DNA of 64,000 nt from Areca catechu (Eukaryota > Streptophyta > Magnoliopsida > Arecales > Arecaceae): assembly GCA_021397845.1 (NCBI GenBank), contig CM038050.1:10172471-10236470 (forward strand). Direction: 5' to 3'. Positions 24,570 through 35,859 of this stretch are shown piece by piece; positions within the stretch are counted from its first letter, which is position 1; every line of letters begins with the position of its first letter. The notes beneath the pieces were generated by a model. It was not told the DNA's origin, did not search any database, and was given only the letters and a program-made list of their open reading frames with translations. A program made the translations under genes and the position numbers.

Positions 24570-24940
24570 AAAGGCATGAGGATGATCTCCGGATCTACCT
24601 CACAGAGTACTGAGTTGCGCTCAAAATAGTCAATTTTAAACCTTAAAGGCATGAGGATGATCTCCGGATCTACCTCACAAAGTGTCCAGTTGGGTTTAAA
24701 ATAGTCCATCTTAACTTTAAAGGCATGAGGGTGATCTCCGGATCTACCTCACAAAGTACCGAGTTGGGCTCAAAATAGTCCATCTTAACCTTAAAGGCAT
24801 GAGGGTGATCTCCGGATCTACCTCACGAAGTGCCGAGTTGGACTCAAAATAGTCTATCTTAATCCTAAAGGCATGAAGGTGATCTCTGAATCTACTTTAC
24901 AAAGTACCGAGGTAGGCCCGATCATCTTATCTTAATTCTC
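24570..24940. repeat. Tandem array, 74-bp unit, 5 copies
   Basis: The unit begins aaaggcatgaggatgatctc and contains cggatctacctcac and aaaatagtc. Copies start at 24571, 24646, 24720, 24794 and 24868, a spacing of 74-75. It lies just after the integrase tail. Confidence 0.92.
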
Positions 24941-24959
24941 CAAATATTTCGAGGATTTT

Positions 24960-25660
24960 TTTTATCCTAAGTCCGAAGACTTAGTGAAAATCCAAGTCCA
25001 AGAGACTTAATTATTATTTGGGATTCTTTTATCCTAAGTCTGAAGACTTAGCGTAAATTCAAGTCCGAAGACTTGATCTTTCCATCTGGATTTCTTTTAT
25101 TCTAAGTCCAAGAGACTTGACTATTATTTGGAATTCTTTTATCCTAAGTCCGAAGACTTAGCGTAAATTCAAGTCCGAAGACTTGATCTTTCCATCTGGA
25201 TTTCTTTTATCCTAAGTCCAAGAGACTTAACTATTATTTGGAATTCTTTTATCCTAAGTCCGAAGACTTAGCGTAAATTCAAGTCCAAAAACTTGATCTT
25301 TCCATCTGGATTTCTTTTATCCTAAGTCCAAGAGACTTAACCATTATTTGGGATTCTTTTATCCTAAGTCCGAAGACTTAGCATAAATTCAAGTCCGAAG
25401 ACTTGATCTTTCCATCTGGATTTCTTTTATCCTAAGTCCAAGAGACTTAATTATTATTTGGAATTCTTTTATCCTAAGTCCGAAGACTTAGCATAAATTC
25501 AAGTTCAAAGACTTGATCTTTCCATCTGAATTTCTTTTATCCTAAGTCCAAGAGACTTAACTATTATTTGGGATTCTTTTATCCTAAGTCCAAAGACTTA
25601 GCGTAAATTCTAGTCCGAAGACTTGATCTTTATATTTGGGTTTCTTTTATCCTAAGTTCA
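24960..25660. repeat. Tandem array, 110-bp unit, about 6 copies
   Basis: The unit contains atcctaagtccgaagactta, tcaagtccgaagacttgatc and ctaagtccaagagactta. Equivalent points fall at 25031, 25141, 25251, 25361, 25471 and 25581, exactly 110 apart. Each unit carries small inverted repeats (AAGTC..GACTT) that could form hairpins. Confidence 0.93.
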
Positions 25661-25861
25661 AAAATGTGATATTTGCATAATCCAAAGATTCGATATTATG
25701 TGCCTCAGAATTCTCATTCATCCGAAGATTTCATACTTGAGAAATTTTTATCCTACCACACGCAATTGAAAATTCCAAAAATTCTTTCATTAACAACGAT
25801 TTTCTTACATCCCAAAAGAAGAAAAGGAAAAGGTACAAATTTTTCATGGAAGCCTCGTCGG

Positions 25862-27952
25862 TTAAATCAATTGGACCCGCCGCCTCTTTAGCCATCGTTG
25901 GTACTTCAAGGACTGTTTGGAGTTTGGCACAGTTGAACTCTCAAGATCAAACAGTTGAATGCTTGAAATGTCCAAATCTGGATAGAGTTTTTGCACCTCC
26001 TCCACTCCATCATTGAAGCCTCCCTGATAGCTATGAGTCCCTGCTTCAACCATTTCAGCTTCGAAGGTCGGAGATGCTTTATAACTTTCTATTGCCTTCT
26101 CCAGTTGATCTTTTAAAGATCGGTTTTCTTCGAGGGCCTCTTCCTTTCTTTTGGAAACTTCTTCGGAACACTCTTTGGCTTCCTTAGGTGAGGCCTCCAA
26201 GGACTGAATCCTGGCATTCCTCTTCTTAGATCTCGCCTCTTGTGCAGCATGTTCTGATCGGATTTTGTCCACTTTGGCTTTTAAATTTTGAACGAAAGCA
26301 TCATTTTGAATGAGCTTTTCCTCCATAGCTTGTCTTCGCTCTTCAGCTATGACCTTCTCAGCTTTGACCACTTTTACTTCTTCTTTCATCTTCCGGTAGG
26401 TTATTCTGAAGTCGAAAATGCTTTCCTCCATATGAGTAATATCGTGCATCATCTGCAATAGCAAGTGAGAAATTTAGTAATTATAAACCTAAGTTCAACA
26501 CAGCAAACGGATATTTACCTTCAAAGCGGATGAGAACACCGAATCCGAAATTTCTTCGATGCACCGGGACTTAACGTTGTCCCAGTCCTTCGGAAGCAGA
26601 GTGCGCTTCAACAACTCTCTCGCCAGCTCAGGATTCTTCAAGCCCTCTCGATCCGAGAAGGTGGTAAAATCTACGCTGCACCCTCCCTCCGAAGTGGCGT
26701 TCCATCTAGGACCCTCTTCGAATCGGTACTTCGACCTTTCCTAACTTCTGTCTTTCGGAGGGGCGATCACAGTTTCTTTATTAAAACTTGTATCTCGTTG
26801 ACCCATGGATGGCATATGTTGAGGGCTCCTTGGAGGGGACACCCTCGGGAATGAGCTTCTAGCGGAATCAGGTGGAATCGGAGAAGCGGAGGGAATGTCT
26901 TCATCTGATACGGGCCTCATTGGAGGTGCACTAGAACCCTCCTCAACCCTTCTCTTCTTCCGAACTTCAGTTGTTGCAAGAGCGGCTACCACCCTTTTTC
27001 TAGAGGCTTGCCGAACCTTTTCAAGTTGAGGCTTCATTTTCTTACCTGTAATTGGAAACAAGAAGATTGTTATGCATGTACATATGGAGAAGGAAAGCAA
27101 GAAGAATCCGAAGACCACTTATTCTATACCTAACGTCGGGACTTCGCTGATATGAGCGCGGTGAAGATTTTCTTCCCTCAGTAGCTCCTTAAGGGAAGGG
27201 ATATCCGGTTCCGACAAAATCTCAAAATCTTTGGCATCTACTTTCAATATCCTCTTACCGGTGTTTGCATCCAAACACGGAGCCGACCACTCAGTGTTGA
27301 AACCCCAGTGGGTATAATACACGAAAAAGAAGCAAGGCTTCCACCCGTGTATCGCACTAGAAGTTCCTTTTAGTAGTCTTCGGCCTGGCCGAGGACCTAT
27401 GACCTACCACCCTTTACCGTGAAAGTTCCTTTTTAACATAAACAAGGAAGTAAATAGGGATGTCTTCGGCTCTACGTTCCTAAGTTTGCAAAGTACTAGG
27501 AACCTGCAGATGTTCCTAAAGCTATTGGAGGTCAGTTGAGCTGGGACTATCTGGTATAAGTTAAAAATCTTCGTAAAAAAGGGATGAAGGGGAAGCCGAA
27601 GACCCACTTTGAAGTGGTCTTCGTATGTAGCTATGGATCGCATGGGAGGCTTATCTATCCTTTCTTCGGGTTTCGGAAGAATCATGTGAAAGGTACGTGG
27701 AATATGGTAATACTGTTTAGTATCTTCTATTTTGGCAAGAGTGTAGGAGCTTTCGACGGAGTCCGGTGATCGTTCCGGGCTCCGCTTCCTACCAGAACTC
27801 CTTCTCCTACTGGTTTCACCCTGAGGGTTCCTACTAATCCCACCTCCCGGTGGGATCCTAGCGGTCTCTCTTTCGGGTAATACTCTACCCGCTTCACCTA
27901 CCGGTGAATCGCTGCTAGGGTTGGAGGAAGGACTCCTAGAAGACCCCGACAT
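25862..27952 (-). pseudogene. Antisense three-exon transposon gene (aORF, gypsy-type transposon domain)
   Basis: It lies antisense to the element. Exon 1 27130-27952 starts MSGSSRSPSSNPSSDSP and carries the plant 'putative gypsy type transposon' domain (…GLRLPLHPFFTKIFNLYQIV…). Intron 1 is 84 bp (GTATAG...TTACAG), phase 1. Exon 2 26519-27045 is basic and Ser/Pro-rich (GKKMKPQLEKVR...). Intron 2 is 66 bp (GTAAAT...TTGCAG), phase 0. Exon 3 25862-26452 is a long coiled coil (MMHDITHMEESIFDFR...) ending in a YKAS..F block and PDLDISSI. Only two stops interrupt it, TAG at 27404-27406 (GKGW*) and TAG at ~26741, leaving about 646 codons. Function unknown; antisense ORFs of this kind are known in Tat-lineage elements. 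Confidence 0.75.
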
Positions 27953-28554
27953 TGGAAGGAATGAGGAAATAAAGGAAGGAGGAAGGGGGAAGGACCTCTA
28001 ACTTGTGGAAAAACAAAAATGGTGAACTGCGGGTGAAGATGACGGACTGCAAGGGAAACAGGGATTCCAAGGGCACAGGCGCGAGAAAAAATTTTCCTCT
28101 CAAACTCCATCCCCTTTTTATAGGTGAAGAAGATGGGTCTTCGAGGTGGTTCGGAGATTTGCACGATCGTGCACCGTATCAGCGATTTCGATCGTGGATA
28201 CGGTCTTTTAGAAAGATCATTAATGAGACAAGTCAGGACGATCCACGTAAAATTTCATTACTGGATGGGATTTCATTGACAAAACATTCATGCTTCTGAT
28301 GATTGCCACGTGTCCGATCCCCATCAATTAAAAATTCCTCTCTCGAAAATTTTCCAAGGCCTTTCCATAATCGAGGCATTTCTTCTAAGGCTGCCTGTGA
28401 TGGGGTGACACATGTCTTCACCACATTCTATTGCGCCACCAGGTAGTTAAGGCGAAAAGACGTGTCAGAACACAGTGCTATTATTACTTGACGGTTATCA
28501 CTAAAAGACAAATTTAAGTACTCCCATTCTTCGAAACTTAATCATTTCGAACTT
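27953..28554. other. Element 3' region between antisense gene and right LTR
   Basis: Should hold the promoter of the antisense gene. No clear motif beyond AT/GC mixture; no open frame worth calling. Confidence 0.4.
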
Positions 28555-28570
28555 GGAAGTGGGGGACAGC
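28555..28570 (+). promoter_or_regulatory. Polypurine tract
   Basis: ggaagtgggggacagc directly before the right LTR, the usual priming site for plus-strand DNA synthesis. It sets the element's orientation as plus. Confidence 0.7.
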
Positions 28571-29471
28571 TGTTATGATATCCCTATTTTATTCCAATTA
28601 ATTATTTATTCTTTATTTTGTTGGTTATATCAGATGGCAAAGGGAGTCTTCGGCTTCATGTTACTGTCTTCTCGTTATTGATCCTGGGTCTTCGGCTTCT
28701 TACATCCACCTTGGCCCGAATACTATGTCTAATATTTATGGCTTTGTGTTTACTCTGGAAGGTGTCAACTCCGGGTCTTCGGCTTCGTATTATTATCTCA
28801 ATCCGAGGATCATACCTAACTTTCCGGGAAGCAAGTTTTGTTTACTATCTTCGGCTTCATGCATCTATCTTAATCCGAAGACTTGACCTCCTAGGCAAAT
28901 GTCTTCGGTTTTATCACCTCAACATAATCCGAAGACTGTAAGTATTTATTTTTGCCATATTCAAAAGAATCCAAAGTGCTAACATTCCCTTTAGGAGCGC
29001 TACTAAAGAGAATGTAGAGTTCACTTCGGATTCGTCCTTAAAAGAAAGAGGGCTCTGGAGCAGGTGGGTTTCTTGGACAAACGGTTAATCTGTTTGGGTT
29101 GTTACAACCACCAACATGGTCCGAGGCCTCAGATTGAACAAACTCCGAGTGTAACGGCTTTTCCGATAGCCATTACTTACAGTTATGAAGTGGTTACATC
29201 CGTCAACCTGCATGACTGTAAGTAGTTACGTTGGAGCCTATAAATACTGGTAAGAGGGGATACTCAGGGGACCTTTTTTTTTTTTTTACTATTTTACTTC
29301 TTTCTTGCTCTCGAAATTCTCCATTCTTCTGTTGCCTGGGCTTTTTCCTGGCTTAGGCATCGGAGTGTCCCCCGCAGGAAAACCTCCGGTCAGGAATTTC
29401 TTGCAGGTACCGATCGACGGCGATCCGGCGGAAGAACCATTCCATCCAGCCTATTTGGTCCAGCATCAACA
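28571..29471 (+). repeat. Right LTR (901 bp)
   Basis: Partner of 23184-24080, ending AACA directly before the AGTAT duplication. It is preceded by the purine-rich ggaagtgggggacagc. Confidence 0.93.
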
Positions 29472-29476
29472 AGTAT

Positions 29477-32283
29477 AATATTATATAATGTATTGTATAA
29501 TTTTATATCTTATAATATTATAAAATAAAATAAAATATATTAACATGGTGTAGTATAATATAATATTATTATAATGTTATATTATATTATATATTATATT
29601 ATATTATAAGAGAAAGAGAGAAGGGAAGAATAATATTATCCAAAAATTTATAAATATAATAATCTAAATTATCATCCTTTTTAGAGTTAATCCAAATTAT
29701 CTCTGGAGACAATCCAGACTATCAAATAAGATAGATTTTCATCCAAAAATTATTAGCAATTTAGTTGAGTTGCGTGCTACCAAAGGCAACCTGATTGCGA
29801 GTTAAAGATTGGATAGCATACTGCTTTGCCCCCATATTTCAATTATTCTAGTCTGATACTACTGACCAGTCCAAGTTGGCATACAAACCTTTCTCATGGA
29901 ATATTTTATCTTTGTTGGAGGCATGATTCTAATGAATCCATGAGTATGGGTGATCAAAAGCATATGCCATGTCTCCCTCGAAATAATTAAGCAGAGCAGT
30001 AACATCAAGGAGTCGAAGCAAGGCTAGTAGAGAAGTTGTCCAATATAATATGCAAAACCGATCCCGCCTTTTCTAAGGCATGCGAAAAAGGTGGCGGGGA
30101 AGTGGGAGAGGGACATTTTCGGGTTCGAGAAAAACCCTTTCCATGGAGTTGGCAATAAGATTATGCCAAGGGTCCATTTCTTAATTCTTATCGATGTGGC
30201 TAGAGTTATGGGATGCGGTGTCCCCTCTACTTTTCCTTGCTTCTATTTGCTCATGCGAACGGGGAGAATCGGATCGAGTTGGTGATAGCGATCTCTCAAG
30301 ACGTCGACGTATATATATCATCGTGGATGGAGGATGCCAGTTTTTGGTTTGCCATTAAACCTGGTTTTCTTCCTTCTGCGACGGTGTCGTTGTCTTCTAG
30401 GTATAGAGAAGGGTGACCAACTGCAAAGCAAAGCGAGCGCCCGTGAAACGCATGGTTTATTGGCCTCGGAGGATTACTTATATATATAGTATGTTGGGAT
30501 GGATTTAGATAGCATGAAAGCTACCAATGTTGAACCCACGAAAAAAACAATGGAAAAAGTTACCAAATCTAAGCGTCACCCACCGTGGCCTGTGGTTCTC
30601 CCTTCTTCTGCTCATCAATCGCGAAGCTCTTTATTTTTAAGTTCCTTGCTATAATACACTCAAAAAAAAAAAAATCCTTGCTATAAAATATTCAAAGGGA
30701 AAAGCCCTCACTTGTATTGGAAGGGACAGGTAGAGAAATCATGAAATTCTATAGGTTGCATTCCTAAGTTGAGATGCTCACAACCAGAATGGTTTTTTGC
30801 CTTGTTCATGTGCTATGGATGATGTAACAAGTCGAGCTATTGTAAGTGTGCTGTTAGTTTGTTTTTTTTTTTTTTTTTGGATAGAAAAAAAGATGAACAC
30901 GAGGATAAATTCTGGTGTAGCAACCCCACAGGCTCCCATCCCACCTGATAATGTTCGATACGAGATGCTCAGTTTCGCGCAGTCTCCCCATCTAATGGTG
31001 ACTACGTCAATCTGATACCACTCTCTCCATCTAATTGCCACTCTCTCCATCTAATTGTGACTACGTCAATCTGATACCACTAAAATATCAGCCAGTATAT
31101 CGAGGACAAATGGGGAGATCCTGACCTCTCACTCATGTCAACTTCTCCCCTGACCTCTCACTCATGTCAACTATTGAGGGTTCCAGAAAAATTCTGGATT
31201 TAATCGAGTCATCCACGGAATCATATCTCGAACCGCCGATCTATTGCTAGTGAGGAAATGTCTGTACCAACTGGACTACTGTCCTAGCGATTAAATATGC
31301 TGTTTGAACTTGTAGGAGTGTTGGATGAGACCAGGCTTTTGGCCATGGTATTCCATACTTTAATTAGCCTGGAGGATGGACCAGACAAAATGCGCCAGAT
31401 AAGATGCTCTCGTGAGATGCAAAACCCCATGGTATTTGTAGGGCCAATTATAATAGCGTGAAGTCATATTAAAAATAAAAAAAAACCTATCCAACAAATA
31501 TTATTTAAATTTATTAAATTATACAAGCATCCATATCTATCTATTTGATGCATAATTGATGCAAAACTAAATATATATTTGTATGGTTTCTCGTATATCT
31601 TCTCCATTTAAATCTTGGCATTTTTATCATAAAAATTTTTATATATAAGTGTACTAATAACTCCATCACAAATACTATAATGGGCTCATGGTCAACTCAA
31701 ATAATCCGTTACCGTAGTCTTTCCTGATCCATATAAATTATAAGTCATGTCAAGACACTAGCTAAATAATGCTTCTTTTTTTTTTGTTTTTGACATTGTG
31801 TAAAAATTCAAGAACTACTCTGCACATAAATAAGTTTGGGACCAAACACACATCATGCCAAATAATTCAGAATCCAACTTATCAAACACATGTATGGACT
31901 TATGTTAGAGAAATTCACACAACCTATTGTTTGATGCTCACTTATTTCCATCCACATCCTGGCCGGAGCTCGAGTTCTTACACGGATCAAGCCAATGCTT
32001 ACTATTACACGCAGAAGACGTGTATTCAACGAATTTTAAAAGACAAATTGAAAAAGAAATTTTTCTTTCATGTCTTTCCCTCCTATAATCCTAAACTCGG
32101 TTTATTTTCTTGTTACTGATAAGTTTGGAGTACCAGGGAGTTCCTTCCACGGAATGGCTTACCAACGTTATACCGACGAGTTAGTCAAAAACGAGTCGGT
32201 CAAGCCTTAGATTGTCCAAAACTCCACGCCCACCATTCATGCACCGGCGAGTGGAGAAATGCGTGCATCACACCCCCTCCCCC

Positions 32284-32323
<40 letters not shown>

Positions 32324-33700
32324 AAAAGGGTGCAGAAACTAAGCTTAGCACCATCTAAGAACGTATCCCAATATCAAACACCACCGAGTAACCTCAGTAT
32401 CCCAATCAAACACCACCGAGTAACCTCATCTAAATGCGAAGATCCCGTAAAATAACGCATTCTATCAGTTCAATGGCGCTTATTGCGGTTGGTGTGGCCG
32501 GAATTCTCGCGTTGAAAACCAATCCCCGTTAAAGCCGTAGACAATTCCAAAAGAAGCACCTTTTCTTTAATCCCAATCCTTTCGACGATGAGATGAGTAG
32601 TGTTTTGGGCCATGCCCGGGGGCTGTCCCCCACCGAGCATGCAGTTAGTGGGTTTGCGTTGGATAGAAATATATTTGGATTGTATATATACATTTAGATA
32701 GATATCAAGCGGATTATATTAGGTGAAAATTTGGGTGCAATCGGTGCAGATATTACGCTGGGTTGTGTAGTAATTAGCAAACATATAACTTGACCCAATT
32801 ACGGCTAACCAGTTCAATAAATTGGTTGGCGCGGATATGACATATTAATCTGATTAAAGATGAGAATCGCACGTCATATTCACATCGACCAATTAGTAAA
32901 TTACAACAGGTCCCAAACCTTTTTTTTTTTTTTTTTTTAATAATGGAATAAGAAGGAGAAGAGAGGAGAGGAGTTAGATCCCGGGCGTGGTCATTTCCAT
33001 ATAGTCCTCAAATTTCAAATAAGAAATATTCGATATACGGCGCATATTAATTTTTTTGCAGCCGTTTCCCATCGAAGATGAGTACATTAATCTGACCATC
33101 ACTGACGTTAGCTAAATAAACAGAATTTATTATATATATTCATAACTTTTTCATTACCGACAGCTAACAGAAATTCCAAAATTATTTTATTATTATTTTT
33201 TAAAATTTTATTTTTGAATTATTTTTTATTATCAGCTTGGATCACGATAATATCATGGACCAGGATGCGAGACATCAACAACTCATTCAACTTTCAAGGC
33301 AAAAAGTTGGACAGCAAAAATGCATTTAAAAAATTGCTATACGGAGCAATGAGCGTGAAGTAAAATGATAGCGATTGATTTATATAGATTAACCAGGTTG
33401 TCATAAATTTATTATGTCAGTTTGATTTGGTGATTGATGTCTACCATACGGTCCATCCATACCACAAGTGGCTCGTTCTTGCTTTCTCTTTTTTTTTTTT
33501 TTTTTAGGTAAACAGTGACTCTTTCAATTAAATGAATCACAAGTTATCAGGTTACTTAGACTTTGGAGAAACCATGTGGCTTCCAGTTTCAACATTAGAC
33601 TCCCCATCCTCATAGATGACAAACGACTAATCGGATCGTTGTTTCGTGAAACCATGCAAATGTTACATTATAATAACTGATGCTTTTGTTTTGTATCATA
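29477..33700. other. Intergenic DNA, old fragments only
   Basis: 29477-29620 continues the AT-rich target of the preceding element. At 31011-31070 two copies of tctgatacca (reverse of TGGTATCAGA, like an initiator-Met tRNA binding site) sit in a ~59-bp duplication. 32288-32321 is a 34-base A tract. T tracts at ~32919 and ~33491 look like minus-strand poly(A) ends of small retroposons. No gene recognised. Confidence 0.5.
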
Positions 33701-33860
33701 CATTTACAAACGTTTGAAAAATGATCCATGCGCTGAGGGCGGTCGGAGTCCGAGCAGTGGCTTGGGAAGCATGTCATCGTCATCACTTGTGTTTTCTTTC
33801 AGGTTTTCTGAGTTTTTGGTGAGCGAGCGGAGGGAGAAAAATCTAAGACCAACCGATGGT

Positions 33861-34620
33861 ATGGACTTGGACGGAGAGGGAGATGGAGAGCGGTTATGGA
33901 CGAGGGTGGTACACGGCTCGTCTCAAGCTCCTATTTGGTCCTCCTATAAGATCTCGGAAGCTGAGATCGGCCAGTTCCAACAAAGTTTCTCAAAGATTCT
34001 CATAATGCTGGGGTCTTTGCTAAACGACTCCCGTCAGAAGTGGGAGGGTGTAGCGGTGATATTCCACAGTCTGGGATGACGGGTCCAGGTGGCCGGTGTC
34101 CAAGGAAGTGCGGATGAGGCTCAAACTCGAGTACGATCCCGAGGTGTTCCCGATCGACGAAGACCACGTAGTCCTGCGATTGAGCTCGGAAAGGGACTGT
34201 GCGAGGGTGGAGGGAGGGCCGTGGTTTGTCGGAGGTCCGTTGATGGCTCTAGACTCTTGGAAGTCAGATTTTCTTCCTATCCACAAATCGATCTACAAGA
34301 CAGTTGTTTGGATGCGTCTTCCGGAGCTTCCTCTAGAGTATTGGGTGCCGTCGGCGATCATGATAGTGGCTGGGGAAGCTGGTGACCGATTATCAATTAA
34401 TAATTTCACCGATCTGATGAGGAAGATAGGCTATGCAAGAATTCGAGTAGAGCTGGACACGTTCAAGCCTTTGCAACCTGGCATTCTGATCCAGGGAAGA
34501 GGACAGTCTTCTAGCAGCAATTTGCCTATGAGAATCTTCCTCCGGTTTGTTTCCAATGCGAGCGAATGGGCCACACGGTCGATGGTTGCCGTTTATTGGA
34601 TGAGGTTTAGAAGGTGAATA
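33861..34620 (+). pseudogene. LINE ORF1 (DUF4283 and CCHC zinc knuckle)
   Basis: The DUF4283 part reads LKLEYDPEVFPIDEDHVVLR, then GGPWFVGGPLMALDSW and KTVVWMRLPELPLEYW. After a frameshift the zinc knuckle C-F-Q-C-E-R-M-G-H-T-V-D-G-C stands at 34548-34589, with all four metal ligands (CX2CX4HX4C). ORF1 proteins of this type bind RNA and form the LINE RNP. The start and the N-terminal frame are broken. Confidence 0.8.
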
Positions 34621-35850
34621 CTGGAAGCTCTGGTCTTTGCCCGGAGAATTTTGTGGCCGATGCTGGGAAGGAAGGTGGACATAAGCAGGGCTCTAAGGGT
34701 TCGGAAGGGTTGCCGGCTGCTCGTGGGGGGCGACTCAGGTTTGGATCATGGCTCGTCACCTCCAAGATCCGTTAGCCTTGACCAGCGGGAGCTTTGATGA
34801 AGGTTAGGTGGGAGTCGGACAGGGGGTAAGGATCATGTGTCTTCCTTTAACCCCCCATCCTCATCTTCGTCTTGATCCTCTTCAACGCCTTTCTCCTCCC
34901 CCCCAACTCGCCGCCCGACTCAGATAGCTGGCAGAAGCCAACCAAGGTGGCGCGACATCACTCTCCTGAAGTAGGGCTATCCGATCTGTTGAGCATGGCG
35001 GAGCTTCGCTGGGGGCAGGAGGGATCTTCGGTCCCTTAGTTGATTGCATGGAGCAGGTTCCAGTTGAAGTGGGTCAGTGGGGTCAGCAGATGCTGGAGTA
35101 CGGGATGATCTTATTGACGCGTAGCCGAAGCCCTCCGAGGTCTTCTACTTCTTTTTCTCGGAAGTCTGCATCTGCCTCGACTGACCAGGTTAGCTCCCCT
35201 ATTCCTTGTATGTTAGAGGATAAGGGTGGGAAGGCAAAGGTGGAGGGGAATCTGTCTCTGGAATCCATTGTCATCCCCTCTGTTGGGTCTACTGAAGTCA
35301 TGGGGAAAACAAGGGATAACATAAGGGACTCTAGGAGGGTTGGGGTGAAGCCAGTGAATGGGAGGGAGGGAGTGGTAAAAGTCGGAGGCTCTGGGGAAGT
35401 GAAAGAACATGTCAAGGCAGGGGTCTCAGGGGAGGGGGGTGTCGGTCTCGGCTAAGGCACCTGGTGTTTCTAGGGTAGCAGGGGGCTCAGGGGTGTCTGG
35501 GAGGGTTACGAAGGGGGGTCGGGTCTCTGGAGTCTCTGGGGGATCAGGGGAAACAGGGGTATCAAGGGTCTCGAGGAGGAGTTTGGCTAGTGGATAGGCC
35601 TCTGGGGTTGTAGGGGGTTCGGAGGTATCAGGGAGTTCAGGGTTAGGGGTTCAGCAAGGGCATGATGTTATCACTGACAAGTTGAAGCTTATTCCGGGGT
35701 CTGTTGGGGGGACTAATATGGGAACTATTTAGGGTGGTGACTCTAAGGAGGATGCTGGACAAGGGTCTGGAAGATCCGGAAATAAGGTTTCTATGTGTGC
35801 TGGGTCAGGAGATGAGGCCGGACAGGGGTCCGGTTCATCAAAGTCTTGTT
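34621..35850 (+). pseudogene. LINE ORF1 tail / linker, G-rich
   Basis: Low-complexity Gly/Ser/Val-rich sequence (ggggtctcagg, gggtatcaggg) between the zinc knuckle and the endonuclease. No conserved domain; probably the poorly conserved C-terminal half of ORF1. Confidence 0.5.
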
Positions 35851-35859
35851 AAATGTGTA

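Larger units (their letters stand above)
23184..29471 (+). mobile_element. Internally deleted Tat-type gypsy element with perfect TSD
   Basis: Two direct repeats of 897 and 901 bp flank 4.5 kb. They start TGTTATGATATCCC and end AGCATCAACA, and are bounded by an identical 5-bp duplication AGTAT (23179-23183 and 29472-29476). A polypurine tract (28555-28570) precedes the right LTR, giving plus orientation. The interior lacks gag, protease, RT, RNase H and the integrase core: right after the left LTR comes integrase C-terminal sequence. No recognisable primer-binding site follows the LTR. What remains is the integrase tail, two tandem arrays and an antisense gene. It must have moved using another element's proteins, or lost its interior later. 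Confidence 0.93.

Noticed and set aside
24570..25660. CRISPR-like regular repeats
   Set aside because: Units are directly adjacent with no unique spacers, lie inside an LTR element, and the genome is eukaryotic.
31769..32119. 116-residue open frame
   Set aside because: No recognised domain, AT-rich composition like its surroundings, no splice or promoter support.
33714..34079. Possible host gene start at 33.7 kb
   Set aside because: It leads into DUF4283 and a CCHC knuckle, then LINE endonuclease and RT, so it is the 5' part of the LINE.
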